35,494 nucleotides of DNA, taken from assembly GCA_016933335.1 (NCBI GenBank), contig JAFGBD010000063.1, positions 1 through 35,494 on the forward strand, written 5' to 3'. The translations under genes and the position numbers were made by a program. Origin of the DNA: Bacteroidales bacterium. GTDB taxonomy: Bacteria; Bacteroidota; Bacteroidia; Bacteroidales; UBA10428. Position 1 is the first letter of the stretch. Every line of letters starts with the position of its first letter. The notes beneath the pieces were generated by a model that had not been told where the DNA came from, ran no database searches, and saw only the letters and a program-made list of their open reading frames with translations. Of this stretch, positions 18,204 to 26,359 are shown one piece after another.

Positions 18204-18854
18204 ATGCATAAGGTAACTAAAATACTGCTTCCTGTCATACTTACAGTTATTATTACAACATGCGATAAATGGGATGATACAGCCGATATCTCGCATGTCA
18301 GTTACCTGCCGGAATTTGAAATGATCGGGGGAGAATTTATTTCAATCATAAAAGATACTGCCGGTTTTAAACTTCCGTCAGTCAGAGCAACAGTGCAGGG
18401 CAAAGAAGTCAGCTGTTTTTATTTATATAATGAATATGATGTTAATAAACCCGGCGTATATATCATTACATATTACGCCGAAAACGATGAAGGTTTTTCG
18501 AAAACCGCCGACAGAATTCTGGCTGTCACATTCGAAAGTGTTATTCATAATGACCTGTCCGGAGATTATGAAACCAGTAGATTTGGCGCTGCAGAAATGA
18601 GAATAACCAGGATCGATTCCATGGGTTTCTATAAATGTGAGGATGTTCTGGGTTTTCCGGGAGCACCCATGCCAGGCAGAATTGTTGATCTTGGCAACAA
18701 CAGCCTGGTTCTCCTTCCGGGTGAAGGTTATTTCGGAAGGTATGATATTTCTGAAGGAAGTTATTCAAAGCGCACCGTATCATGGACGGTGATTTTACTG
18801 GATCCTCCAAATACAGGAATAGAGATACCGGTAACATGGATCAAATCAGAATGA
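18204..18854 (+). CDS. Surface lipoprotein with DUF5012 / BT_2262-like Ig-type domain
   Basis: This 216-residue lipoprotein has signal residues 1-19 and Cys20 in the lipobox IITTC, followed by acidic residues (DKWDD). The first half (about 30-112) follows the DUF5011/DUF5012 Ig-like pattern: an initial strand with SYLPEFEMIGGEFISI, then FKLPSVRATVQGKEVS, then NKPGVYIITYYAENDEGFSKTADR. The second half begins DLSGDYETSRFG and is a small beta domain. In Bacteroides such proteins accompany SusCD pairs that carry peptides, where they act as accessory surface lipoproteins. The next gene overlaps its stop by ATGA. The exact role in the complex is inferred from gene order. Confidence 0.75.
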   Translation: MHKVTKILLPVILTVIITTCDKWDDTADISHVSYLPEFEMIGGEFISIIKDTAGFKLPSVRATVQGKEVSCFYLYNEYDVNKPGVYIITYYAENDEGFSKTADRILAVTFESVIHNDLSGDYETSRFGAAEMRITRIDSMGFYKCEDVLGFPGAPMPGRIVDLGNNSLVLLPGEGYFGRYDISEGSYSKRTVSWTVILLDPPNTGIEIPVTWIKSE

Positions 18855-19480
18855 AAAGAATGAACATATTCTCATTATATAATAATACTATTTCTAAGGT
18901 CATTTCAGGTATGGTATTCCTGACAATTGCCTTTCTCCTGTCTTCCTGTGAAGATACCGGTTACAAAATTGAATACCAGGAAGGATACCCGAACAGGTTA
19001 GCGGGAAACTGGATAGCTGTCGACTACCAGCTTACAAAGGAGAATTACCTGGTGGCCATTGATACCATTAATGACTTTGACTTAACCTCTGACACGAAAT
19101 TCTATGAATTCGCAGAACTTCTTGAAATCACAGGCGAATCCGATCCTTATGACCTAGTAAGTGCACTGGATCCTTATTTTCAGAATAGTATCATATTCAA
19201 CAACATATATGATTCAGGTATCCGCATCCGTGTTGATTACAATGACAGGTTTTTTGAAGGAAGGTTGAAAGATCAGCTTGAAATGATCAATTATGGCGGA
19301 TATAATATTAACTTTGTATCAGTTTCCGGTCAGATGGTTGAAGACACGCAGGGCGATCTGATTTTCATGGTGGTCGGTCTTTATGATAAGGAAAAGACCT
19401 TGCTTGAATCCTTAATTATCCAGGCTTACCGGAAAACCGGATTTGAAGATACCGAATATCGCAGCCTGTTAAATAACTGA
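18851..19480 (+). CDS. Lipid-binding-domain (PF12888-like) surface lipoprotein
   Basis: I set the start at the ATG that overlaps the previous stop codon (ATGA), giving 209 residues. A longer frame from 18782 would place 23 extra residues before the signal and overlap the previous gene heavily. The signal ends in LLSSC with Cys33 followed by EDTGYK. The body matches the pattern of the putative lipid-binding hydrolase family: LAGNWIAVDY near the start, a central beta-rich part and the closing block AYRKTGFEDTEY. The counterpart in the BT2261-BT2264 set is BT2261, a surface lipoprotein in the transporter complex. Hydrolase activity has no visible support here. Confidence 0.7.
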   Translation: MKRMNIFSLYNNTISKVISGMVFLTIAFLLSSCEDTGYKIEYQEGYPNRLAGNWIAVDYQLTKENYLVAIDTINDFDLTSDTKFYEFAELLEITGESDPYDLVSALDPYFQNSIIFNNIYDSGIRIRVDYNDRFFEGRLKDQLEMINYGGYNINFVSVSGQMVEDTQGDLIFMVVGLYDKEKTLLESLIIQAYRKTGFEDTEYRSLLNN

Positions 19481-19512
19481 TTTTATAATTTAGTAACTGT
19501 AGTTGGTTTCGA

Positions 19513-22500
19513 ATGAGAAATAGGGTACATGTAAAAAGCTTCGTTTTATTGGCATTACTGTTATGTGTTGTCATGTCAGCAATCAGGTTCATTGAAAAAA
19601 ATAATGATCATGGGGATTTCAAGGCAGGTTTTGATCAGCCGGGCAAGTTTATCGAATACTTTAAGAACATAAGTACTCCTCTGGGTGAAGAGTCTTCGGG
19701 TTATGGCATTAATTATAAATACAAAGAGCTTTATAAAGCGCGAAACAGAAATCACAGACTGAAAAACACACAGCAAATATATCCCTGGATTCAAAGGGGA
19801 CCGGGAAATGTGGGAGGCCGTACCAGGAGCATCCTTGTGGATCCTGATGACAAGACATTCAAAACATGGTATGCAGGTTCAGCCAGCGGCGGCATATGGA
19901 AAACTACCGATGGCGGCCTTAACTGGACTGATCTGTCGCCCGATTTTCCTAACCTTTCCACTTCAGCGCTTGTTATGGCTGAATCTGACCACAATATCAT
20001 CTATGCCGGTACAGGTGAAGGCTATGGAGGAGTCGGAATGGTCACCGGTAACGGCATCTTTAAGAGTACAGACAGGGGTGTCACATGGATACAATTATCA
20101 TCCACCGTATTGAATGATGATTTTCTTTATGTCAATGTGATTGTTGTTGATCCGGCAAATGAAAACATCCTGATTGCAGGAACAAATACCGGTATCTATA
20201 AATCTGCTGATGGGGGTGAATCATGGAATGAGGTTTATGATGAATCTTACGCAGTGCAGGACATTGTTGCCGATCCGAGAAATTTTGACACTTTGTACGC
20301 AGCTGCCTATGGCCTGGGCATTCTGAAATCGGTTGATGCAGGAGATACATGGAGCCACGCTTACGAAGGCATAGGAGAAGGCGGAAGATTTCACCTGGCA
20401 ATATCCCCAATAAATCCTGATAAAATATATACCAGTGCTGAGGCGGTCGGATATGATGAAAACGGCATTGCAAGCCTTCAGACACATATTTATATTTCGA
20501 TCGACAACGGCCGGAACTGGAGTAAATTTGTATGTTCCTATAACTTTTTGGGCACCCAGGGCTGGTTCAATAACATCATTCACGCGCATCCGTTTGATGA
20601 GAATGTCCTTTATGTTGCCGGTGTTGATTTCGGGATGATCGATTTCCTGGGCGGCAGTTCGGTCAGTGAGCCCCAGGTAATGAAGGTGGATTCTTTTGGT
20701 ACGGGCAGTTTCATGCGTTTTATCAATTTCGGCGGAAGGTTTCTTGGCGGAGGGATGTCAACCGGAGATGAAGAAGATGGCGTTGAACTGGTTTCAACCG
20801 ACTGGTCATCTGTTGAGATCAGATTCGGAAACGGGTTAAAGCAAAAAGCCCACCGTTTTACCGTTCCTGAAGGTGAAGGCGCCGGGGTGCCGCCTGAAGA
20901 TTACTCATATCGCGATTATATTGATGTACCCTTTCAGGCATGGGATACAGATAACAATCGCCAGCTAATGATATCTTTCCGTGACCAGGAAAGAGACGGT
21001 AAGTTCAACCTGATTGAGCGCGATATCGATGATGATATTCCAGGCAGGGAGTATTTCTTTATTCACGCTGTCAATTATAATCCTGCCACCCCTTCGGAAA
21101 AAATAATGAAAGCCGGAGGCCATACCTATAAGCAACTGTATTTTTTCTGGCCAACCTTGCCCGGCGAGAAAATATGGCATGCAGACTCCATCACTCCTGC
21201 CAGAATTGTCATTAAATATGGCAGGTTCATCATGATGAACGAAGAAAGTTCCGTTACCGTACTTGCTGATGCACAGAAAAACAATAACCTTCATGTTGAT
21301 CATCATGAAATACTTACCCTGATAACCGATTCAGTGAACAGGGAATTCATTATCCTGGAAGCCAATGACGGTGGCCTGGGTATTTCACATAACGAAGGTA
21401 AAACCTGGGAACAGATAAACAGCGGTTATATCACGACCCAGTTTTACGGGGTAGCCAAAAAACCATATGCCCATGAGTATATCGGAGGCATGCAGGACAA
21501 TGGCACATGGCAGTCACCGGCAAATACTGCAGCTTCAAGATTATCTGAATACGATGACAAGATTGGCGGTGACGGGTTCGAGGCATTGTGGCATCCTCAG
21601 TATCCTCACAGGATAATCGGAAGCTCGTATTATAACCGGTTTTATGTCACAAATGACGACGGAGAAACATGGACCAGGGCGACACAGGGCATCGGTTATG
21701 ATGACGGGCCTTTTGTCTCAAGATTATCACACTCACGTGCAAATCCTGATCTGATTTTTGCAGTTGGTGGTAAAGGTGTTTATCGTCATAACAACTTCGG
21801 GATAGGAAGGTTTGACTGGGAGACCATTCCAATTCCTGTCGGCTGGACAAACACTGAATATGATCTTGACGCTCTAAACATTAATGTGTCACTTGCAAAC
21901 GATTCGATTGTATGGGCAGGTGCCGGCATGTATGGGAAACCTGATCTTCATATTTTCCTTTCCAAAGACAGGGGACGCACATTCGACTCCGTACCAAATT
22001 ACAAAAATGAGAAAATGTTCCGTATCAGTGCTATTGCCACCCACCCTTCTGATAAAAAGACAGCATACATCTTATTCTCATTGAAGAGCAAACCAAAGAT
22101 CCTGAGAACGACTGATTTCGGACAGACATGGGAAGACATCACAGGATTTGAAAACAACACTGTAAGCAGCAATGGCTTTCCCGATGTGATGGTTTATTCT
22201 CTGCTTGTCATGCCATATGATACGGATATCCTCTGGGCAGGAACAGAGATCGGGATATTCGAATCAACTGACAACGGCGTCTCATGGCATTATGCCGATA
22301 ACGGCCTTCCTGCCGTTTCTGTATGGCAGATGTTTATCCAGGATAATCATGTTATTGTGGCTACCCATGGCAGAGGTATCTGGTCACTGGATCTTAACCT
22401 GGTAAATAATCCTGAATACATTGCCGGTCCGGATGAGGATCTCACACTTTATCCAAATCCGAACCGAGGATCATTTTATCTTGAACTCAACAATGAATAC

Positions 22501-22683
22501 AGGGGTGAAGTATCCATGCGGATACACGGACTTGATGGCAGGTTGATCTATTCGGAACAGATAGTAAAGAATGATATGGTTATGAAAAGAGAGATCAACC
22601 TTCATTATATTCATTCCGGAGAATATGTATTATCTCTGGAATATCCTGACAGACAAACTTCAAGAAGCTTTTTTGTTCATTGA
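19513..22683 (+). CDS. Large T9SS-sorted Asp-box beta-propeller protein (Sortilin/VPS10- or GH74-like)
   Basis: This 1056-residue protein starts with a signal peptide or anchor (9-24) and ends with a T9SS type A sorting domain (from about 977, with LTLYPNP ending at 983), so it is probably exported to the cell surface. At least ten Asp-box-like motifs are present (for example KTTDGGLNW, KSTDRGVTW, KSADGGESW, RTTDFGQTW), indicating one or two beta-propellers. About 200 residues (roughly 385-590) without Asp boxes interrupt the propeller. Motifs shared with the two propellers at 26360-33012 are DHH (596-598), NDGG (618-621), TQFY (642-645), QDN (661-663) and GGDGF (685-689). It starts 32 bases after the lipoprotein gene, so it appears to be the fifth gene of the probable peptide-import operon. 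Function is unknown. Confidence 0.8.
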   Translation: MRNRVHVKSFVLLALLLCVVMSAIRFIEKNNDHGDFKAGFDQPGKFIEYFKNISTPLGEESSGYGINYKYKELYKARNRNHRLKNTQQIYPWIQRGPGNVGGRTRSILVDPDDKTFKTWYAGSASGGIWKTTDGGLNWTDLSPDFPNLSTSALVMAESDHNIIYAGTGEGYGGVGMVTGNGIFKSTDRGVTWIQLSSTVLNDDFLYVNVIVVDPANENILIAGTNTGIYKSADGGESWNEVYDESYAVQDIVADPRNFDTLYAAAYGLGILKSVDAGDTWSHAYEGIGEGGRFHLAISPINPDKIYTSAEAVGYDENGIASLQTHIYISIDNGRNWSKFVCSYNFLGTQGWFNNIIHAHPFDENVLYVAGVDFGMIDFLGGSSVSEPQVMKVDSFGTGSFMRFINFGGRFLGGGMSTGDEEDGVELVSTDWSSVEIRFGNGLKQKAHRFTVPEGEGAGVPPEDYSYRDYIDVPFQAWDTDNNRQLMISFRDQERDGKFNLIERDIDDDIPGREYFFIHAVNYNPATPSEKIMKAGGHTYKQLYFFWPTLPGEKIWHADSITPARIVIKYGRFIMMNEESSVTVLADAQKNNNLHVDHHEILTLITDSVNREFIILEANDGGLGISHNEGKTWEQINSGYITTQFYGVAKKPYAHEYIGGMQDNGTWQSPANTAASRLSEYDDKIGGDGFEALWHPQYPHRIIGSSYYNRFYVTNDDGETWTRATQGIGYDDGPFVSRLSHSRANPDLIFAVGGKGVYRHNNFGIGRFDWETIPIPVGWTNTEYDLDALNINVSLANDSIVWAGAGMYGKPDLHIFLSKDRGRTFDSVPNYKNEKMFRISAIATHPSDKKTAYILFSLKSKPKILRTTDFGQTWEDITGFENNTVSSNGFPDVMVYSLLVMPYDTDILWAGTEIGIFESTDNGVSWHYADNGLPAVSVWQMFIQDNHVIVATHGRGIWSLDLNLVNNPEYIAGPDEDLTLYPNPNRGSFYLELNNEYRGEVSMRIHGLDGRLIYSEQIVKNDMVMKREINLHYIHSGEYVLSLEYPDRQTSRSFFVH

Positions 22684-22794
22684 CTCAAGACCGGCATGTT
22701 GAGATCATATCCCAGGATCTCTCCCTGCTGCAGGCCTTTCTGCTCCCTGTAACCCGGGAAGATCACCTCGCTGTATCCGTCTGACTGCACTTTT
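22677..22794 (-). pseudogene. Possible C-terminal remnant of a decayed gene
   Basis: Read on the minus strand, this stretch gives 37 codons ending in a stop. They include GYSEVIFPGYREQ and GEILGYDLNMP. Nearly every third position is G or C, unlike the surrounding intergenic DNA, and a stop codon precedes it with no start. The layout (EVIFPG, then a charged helix, then a short loop) loosely recalls the C-terminal end of malate/L-lactate dehydrogenase (Ldh_2) proteins. I am not sure of the family. It overlaps the propeller gene's last seven bases. Chance similarity cannot be excluded. Confidence 0.3.
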
Positions 22795-22858
22795 CAAGGT
22801 AATCCGATTGAAATTAATCTTTCATGATAATAACACACCCTGAATGTATTCATTGCCC

Positions 22859-22884
22859 AAGACCGGCCGTCTCCTACCGGTCTT
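22859..22884. terminator. Stem-loop between the peptide-import operon and cysC
   Basis: The perfect eight-base inverted repeat AAGACCGG and CCGGTCTT, with a ten-base loop, lies 31 bases before the cysC -7 box. It is GC-rich and followed by a short AT-rich stretch without a proper T run. It may end transcription from either side. Nothing else is supported between 22795 and 22858. Confidence 0.45.
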
Positions 22885-22914
22885 GTTAATTTATCGGGTT
22901 TTATACATATTTGC

Positions 22915-22922
22915 TATATTTG
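22915..22922 (+). promoter_or_regulatory. Promoter -7 box for cysC-cysD
   Basis: TATATTTG is an exact TAnnTTTG match 28 bases before the cysC ATG. The -33 region has no exact TTTG. Its position directly after the stem-loop fits the start of a new transcript. Confidence 0.55.
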
Positions 22923-22950
22923 CACCTTACATATTTCTGACAATAATTTT

Positions 22951-23562
22951 ATGCAGGAAAAAGAACTTCAGGACTTGCAGCCTATCGACAGGCTGAATAT
23001 AAGAAGCAGAAATGAAGCAAAACTCAGGCAACATGCCAGGGTCATCTGGATGTGCGGTTTGTCGGGCGCCGGCAAGAGCACCATCGCACTTGAACTCGAA
23101 CATCAGCTTTTCGGCCTTGGCTATATTGCCCAGGTTCTCGACGGAGATCTCCTCCGGTCGGGATTAAATAAAGACCTGGGATTTTCAGCCGAAGACAGGA
23201 CCGAAAATCTCCGCAGGGTCGCAGAGCTGTCAAAGCTGATTATTTCCGCGGGCATTATCTCGATAAATGCATTCATCAGTCCGACCAGCAGAATACGTAG
23301 CCAGGCCCGGAGTATCATCGGGCATCAGGATTTTATAGAAGTATATGTCAATGCACCGATTAATGTCTGTGAGCAAAGGGATCAGAAAGGATTGTATGAA
23401 AAAGCCAGGATGGGGGTTATAAAGGATTTCACAGGCATCGGTTCCCCTTTTGAACCGCCTGTGAAGCCTGGTATCGAAATCAGGACCGATAAGCTTGATG
23501 TTCAGGAAAGTGTCGACAAACTTTTAAAATATTTATTGCCGCATATTGAATTTAAGCATTAA
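22951..23562 (+). CDS. cysC: Adenylylsulfate (APS) kinase
   Basis: CysC phosphorylates adenosine 5'-phosphosulfate to PAPS in the cytoplasm. The 203-residue length fits. The Walker A motif GLSGAGKS is at 36-43, the conserved DGD within LDGDLLRSGLNKDLGFS at 64-66, and the FISPTSRIRSQAR lid region near 109-121 has the form I recall from Bacteroidetes CysC. KGLYEKARMG and IKDFTGIGSPFEPP make up the C-terminal substrate-binding part. The cysD gene starts two bases after its stop, so the two are one transcript. With cysD and cysN it completes sulfate activation. Confidence 0.93.
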   Translation: MQEKELQDLQPIDRLNIRSRNEAKLRQHARVIWMCGLSGAGKSTIALELEHQLFGLGYIAQVLDGDLLRSGLNKDLGFSAEDRTENLRRVAELSKLIISAGIISINAFISPTSRIRSQARSIIGHQDFIEVYVNAPINVCEQRDQKGLYEKARMGVIKDFTGIGSPFEPPVKPGIEIRTDKLDVQESVDKLLKYLLPHIEFKH

Positions 23563-23564
23563 CA

Positions 23565-24470
23565 ATGGAAAAATACAACATCAACCACCTGAGAGAGCTG
23601 GAGGCAGAATCAATCTATGTTATTCGTGAGGTGGCTTCCCAGTTTGAGCGTCCTACCCTGCTATTTTCCGGAGGGAAAGATTCTATTGTTATGTATTACA
23701 TCGCACGTAAAGCATTCTGGCCTTCAAAGGTCCCTTTCCCTTTATTACACATTGACACAGGGCATAATTTCGCGGAAACACTTGAATTCAGAGACCGGTT
23801 AATGGAAAAAACAGGTGGCAAATGTGTCGCACGAATGGTTCAGGATACCATCGACCAGGGTAAGGTTGTTGAAGAAACAGGGATTAATGCAAGCAGGAAT
23901 GTCTTGCAGACTGTCACGCTGCTGGATGCCATTGAAGAATTCAAATTTGATGCTGCCATGGGAGGAGGCAGAAGAGATGAAGAGAAGGCAAGGGCCAAGG
24001 AAAGATTTTTCTCGCACAGGGATGAGTTCGGACAGTGGGATCCGAAAAACCAGAGACCTGAGCTCTGGAATATTTTCAATGGTAAAAAAAGAATGGGCGA
24101 ACATTTCAGGGTTTTCCCCCTGAGCAACTGGACAGAAATGGACATATGGCAATATATTTACATGGAAGACGTGGAAATTCCGGATCTTTATTTCACCCAC
24201 AGACGCGAAGTATTTAACCGTGATGGTGTCTGGCTGGCAACCGCACCTTTTATGCCCATGAAAGAATCTGAAAAACCGCAGATAAAGGATGTGAGGTGCC
24301 GGACCATCGGTGATATCACCTGTACCGGTTTAACACTTTCACGTGCCACAACACTCGAGGATATTATCAGGGAAGTTGCTGCCACCCGCGTTACAGAGCG
24401 AGGAGGCAGGTACGATGACAAGAGGTCGGACTCGGCCATGGAAGACAGGAAAAAGGAAGGATATTTTTAA
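23565..24470 (+). CDS. cysD: Sulfate adenylyltransferase subunit 2 (ATP pyrophosphatase subunit)
   Basis: CysD joins ATP and sulfate to form APS, driven by the GTPase CysN. The protein has 301 residues. The PP-loop SGGKDS is at 35-40, followed by HIDTGHNF near 63-70. GGGRRDEEKARAKERFFS and PLSNWTEMDIWQYI are family hallmarks, and the end TERGGRYDDKRSDSAMEDRKKEGYF is the usual CysD tail. It follows cysC by two bases. Its partner cysN starts 250 bases downstream, more than the near-contact usual for this pair. Confidence 0.95.
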   Translation: MEKYNINHLRELEAESIYVIREVASQFERPTLLFSGGKDSIVMYYIARKAFWPSKVPFPLLHIDTGHNFAETLEFRDRLMEKTGGKCVARMVQDTIDQGKVVEETGINASRNVLQTVTLLDAIEEFKFDAAMGGGRRDEEKARAKERFFSHRDEFGQWDPKNQRPELWNIFNGKKRMGEHFRVFPLSNWTEMDIWQYIYMEDVEIPDLYFTHRREVFNRDGVWLATAPFMPMKESEKPQIKDVRCRTIGDITCTGLTLSRATTLEDIIREVAATRVTERGGRYDDKRSDSAMEDRKKEGYF

Positions 24471-24720
24471 TCTGATCAACACAGGTATGAAATCTGTATC
24501 AGGTTTTAAAAACATGGTATTTAGCAATCCGCCGGGTATTAATCCCTGTGGTTTACTCGGGATCATTCGGCTGACAGATAACCTTAATGGCATACCTTTG
24601 AAAATTAAATTTCAGGAATTAAAAATCAAAAGAAAAAAACCAAACCATAAAATGTAAATTATTATTCGTAAGGGACCATAAAACACAGATTGCAGATTAA
24701 GAAAAAACAACATCAATATT
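24471..24720. other. cysD-cysN spacer with a doubtful small ORF
   Basis: The spacer holds a possible 56-codon plus-strand ORF (24487-24657; MKSVSGFKNM..., Lys-rich end). It lacks a good ribosome binding site and resembles no family I know. TACCTTTG at 24593-24600 fits the -7 consensus but has no -33 partner; it could be a separate cysN promoter or chance. The last 100 bases are A-rich and look like an untranslated leader. Confidence 0.35.
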
Positions 24721-26001
24721 ATGCAAGCCTTTAAAGACGCACAGGCCGGATACCTGAATATGGAATTACTGCGCTTCACCACAGCAGGCAGTGTAGACGA
24801 TGGAAAAAGCACATTGATAGGCCGTTTGCTTTACGACAGTAAAGCCATTTTCGAAGATCAGCTTGAAGCCATTGAAAAGGCAAGTATCAACAGGGGCGAA
24901 CAGCATGTAAACCTGGCACTGCTGACTGACGGTCTGCGTGCCGAACGTGAACAGGGTATCACCATTGACGTGGCATACAGGTATTTTGCAACACCAAAAA
25001 GAAAATTCATCATTGCAGATACACCCGGTCATATTCAGTACACGCGAAACATGGTCACCGGGGCTTCAACGGCCAATGCGGCCATCACTCTTGTTGATGC
25101 AAGAAACGGTATTGTGGAACAAACGCTCAGGCATGCTTATATTGCATCTTTGCTTCAAATACCCCATCTTATTATTTGTGTAAACAAGATGGACCTAATG
25201 GATTACAAAGAAGAGGTATTCGAAGAAATCAGGCTGAATTTTGAAAACATAGCAAGCAAACTTGATATCAAAGATATACGCTTCGTTCCGATAAGTGCAT
25301 TGAAAGGGGATAACGTGGTTGAAAGGTCTAAAAACATGGCCTGGTATGACGGTCCGACACTAATGTACCTGCTTGAGAACCTGCATATTTCAAGCGACCG
25401 CGATTTCACCGACCCCCGGTTTCCGGTACAATATATAATCAGACCACAATCAGATGAATACCACGATTTCAGAGGTTATGCCGGCAGGATTGCAGGTGGG
25501 ATCTTTAAAACCGGTGATAATGTTACTGTTCTGCCTTCAGGACTGACATCAAAGATCAAATCCATCGAAACCATGAAAGGCAGCCTTGACCTTGCCTTTC
25601 CACCCCAGTCAGTCACCCTTACACTTGAGGATGATATCGATATCAGCCGCGGAGATATGATAGTCAAAGAAAATAACCTGACCCAGGTCGGTCAGGACAT
25701 CACCATGATGATTTGCTGGCTGAATGAAAAGCCCTTGCAACCCGGGATCAAATATCACCTGAAGCACACGACCAAAGATGTTAAATGCATCGTAAAGGAA
25801 ATTCATTACAAAATGAATATCAATAACCTTGAAAAAAATTTTGAAGATAAAGATATCGGATTAAACGAAATTGCACAGGTCACCATCAGAACAACGCAAC
25901 CACTTTGTTACGATTCCTACCGTAAAAACCGTACAACCGGAAGCCTTATCTTAATTGAAGAAGGCACCAATGAAACTGTCTGTGCCGGGATGATCATTTA
26001 A
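24721..26001 (+). CDS. cysN: Sulfate adenylyltransferase subunit 1 (GTPase)
   Basis: CysN is the elongation-factor-like GTPase that couples GTP hydrolysis to APS synthesis by CysD. The 426-residue length shows a stand-alone CysN, not a CysNC fusion, in agreement with the separate cysC. The G1 motif GSVDDGKS is at 23-30, the switch and G3 motif DTPGH at 100-104 with the following YTRNMVTGAS, and G4 NKMD at 155-158. EF-Tu-like beta-barrel domains II and III cover about 220-426. The EREQGITIDVAYRYF block is characteristic of this family. No sulfate transporter, PAPS reductase or sulfotransferase is in the window. Confidence 0.95.
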   Translation: MQAFKDAQAGYLNMELLRFTTAGSVDDGKSTLIGRLLYDSKAIFEDQLEAIEKASINRGEQHVNLALLTDGLRAEREQGITIDVAYRYFATPKRKFIIADTPGHIQYTRNMVTGASTANAAITLVDARNGIVEQTLRHAYIASLLQIPHLIICVNKMDLMDYKEEVFEEIRLNFENIASKLDIKDIRFVPISALKGDNVVERSKNMAWYDGPTLMYLLENLHISSDRDFTDPRFPVQYIIRPQSDEYHDFRGYAGRIAGGIFKTGDNVTVLPSGLTSKIKSIETMKGSLDLAFPPQSVTLTLEDDIDISRGDMIVKENNLTQVGQDITMMICWLNEKPLQPGIKYHLKHTTKDVKCIVKEIHYKMNINNLEKNFEDKDIGLNEIAQVTIRTTQPLCYDSYRKNRTTGSLILIEEGTNETVCAGMII

Positions 26002-26359
26002 CACAAGACAAAGACAGTTCCCTGAAGAGGTTAACAATCCTTTTTCCAGAGGTATTGCTGAATTCCGGCTGTTATACAGATACAGTCAGGCAGAAAGTCA
26101 GGCATAATTCTTCTTTCCATAAAAAAGACGCAGCTGATTAATGATGCAGGAGTCCTCGGGTTGTCACCTCGATCTTCCAAAAAACAAGCATCTTTATCGG
26201 TCTGCTTAATCGGATCTTTGGTAAGGCATATCTGGTATGGCCTGTCTGGTATGGCAATTTTTGCATTGCATATTTGATATTGCATTTGTCATTTTTATTG
26301 ACAACTTTACTTGTTATCTTGTCTTAGGAAAACTGATTAACATAAATAAAACCCGAATT
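26002..26359. other. Gene-free region before the tandem propeller genes
   Basis: This 358-base stretch has no coding region I trust. It carries two direct copies of TCTGGTATGGC (26231-26241 and 26245-26255, 14-base period), listed separately, and then an AT-rich leader. I see no exact TAnnTTTG box before the next gene. Confidence 0.5.
26231..26255. repeat. Two 11-base direct repeats upstream of a propeller gene
   Basis: TCTGGTATGGC occurs twice with a three-base spacer, about 105 bases before the propeller gene's start. Such a short tandem pair could be a regulator site or a simple slippage product. The palindrome-like ATATTTGATAT follows at 26270-26280. Confidence 0.4.

Noticed and set aside
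18782..18850. Upstream start for the lipid-binding-domain lipoprotein
   Set aside because: It overlaps the previous gene by 73 bases and spoils the signal peptide; the ATGA start at 18851 is the normal coupled arrangement.
20132..20589. Long minus-strand ORFs inside the propeller gene
   Set aside because: They are shadows of a strongly supported plus-strand gene with Asp boxes in frame.
19513..22683. Reading the BNR/Asp-box proteins as sialidases
   Set aside because: The sialidase RIP motif, arginine triad and tyrosine/glutamate pair are not seen; Asp boxes alone only indicate a propeller fold.
23251..23320. APS kinase lid sequence SPTSRIRSQAR differing from the familiar SPYRxDR form
   Set aside because: As I recall, Bacteroidetes CysC proteins usually have this form, so it is not a defect.
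26031..26285. 84-codon minus-strand ORF between cysN and the propeller gene
   Set aside because: Composition is not protein-like, no motif is seen, and it reads through the direct repeats.
26237..26359. N-terminal extension of the first tandem propeller gene
   Set aside because: It would put 41 unusual residues before a clean signal peptide and run across direct repeats; the ATG at 26360 fits better.
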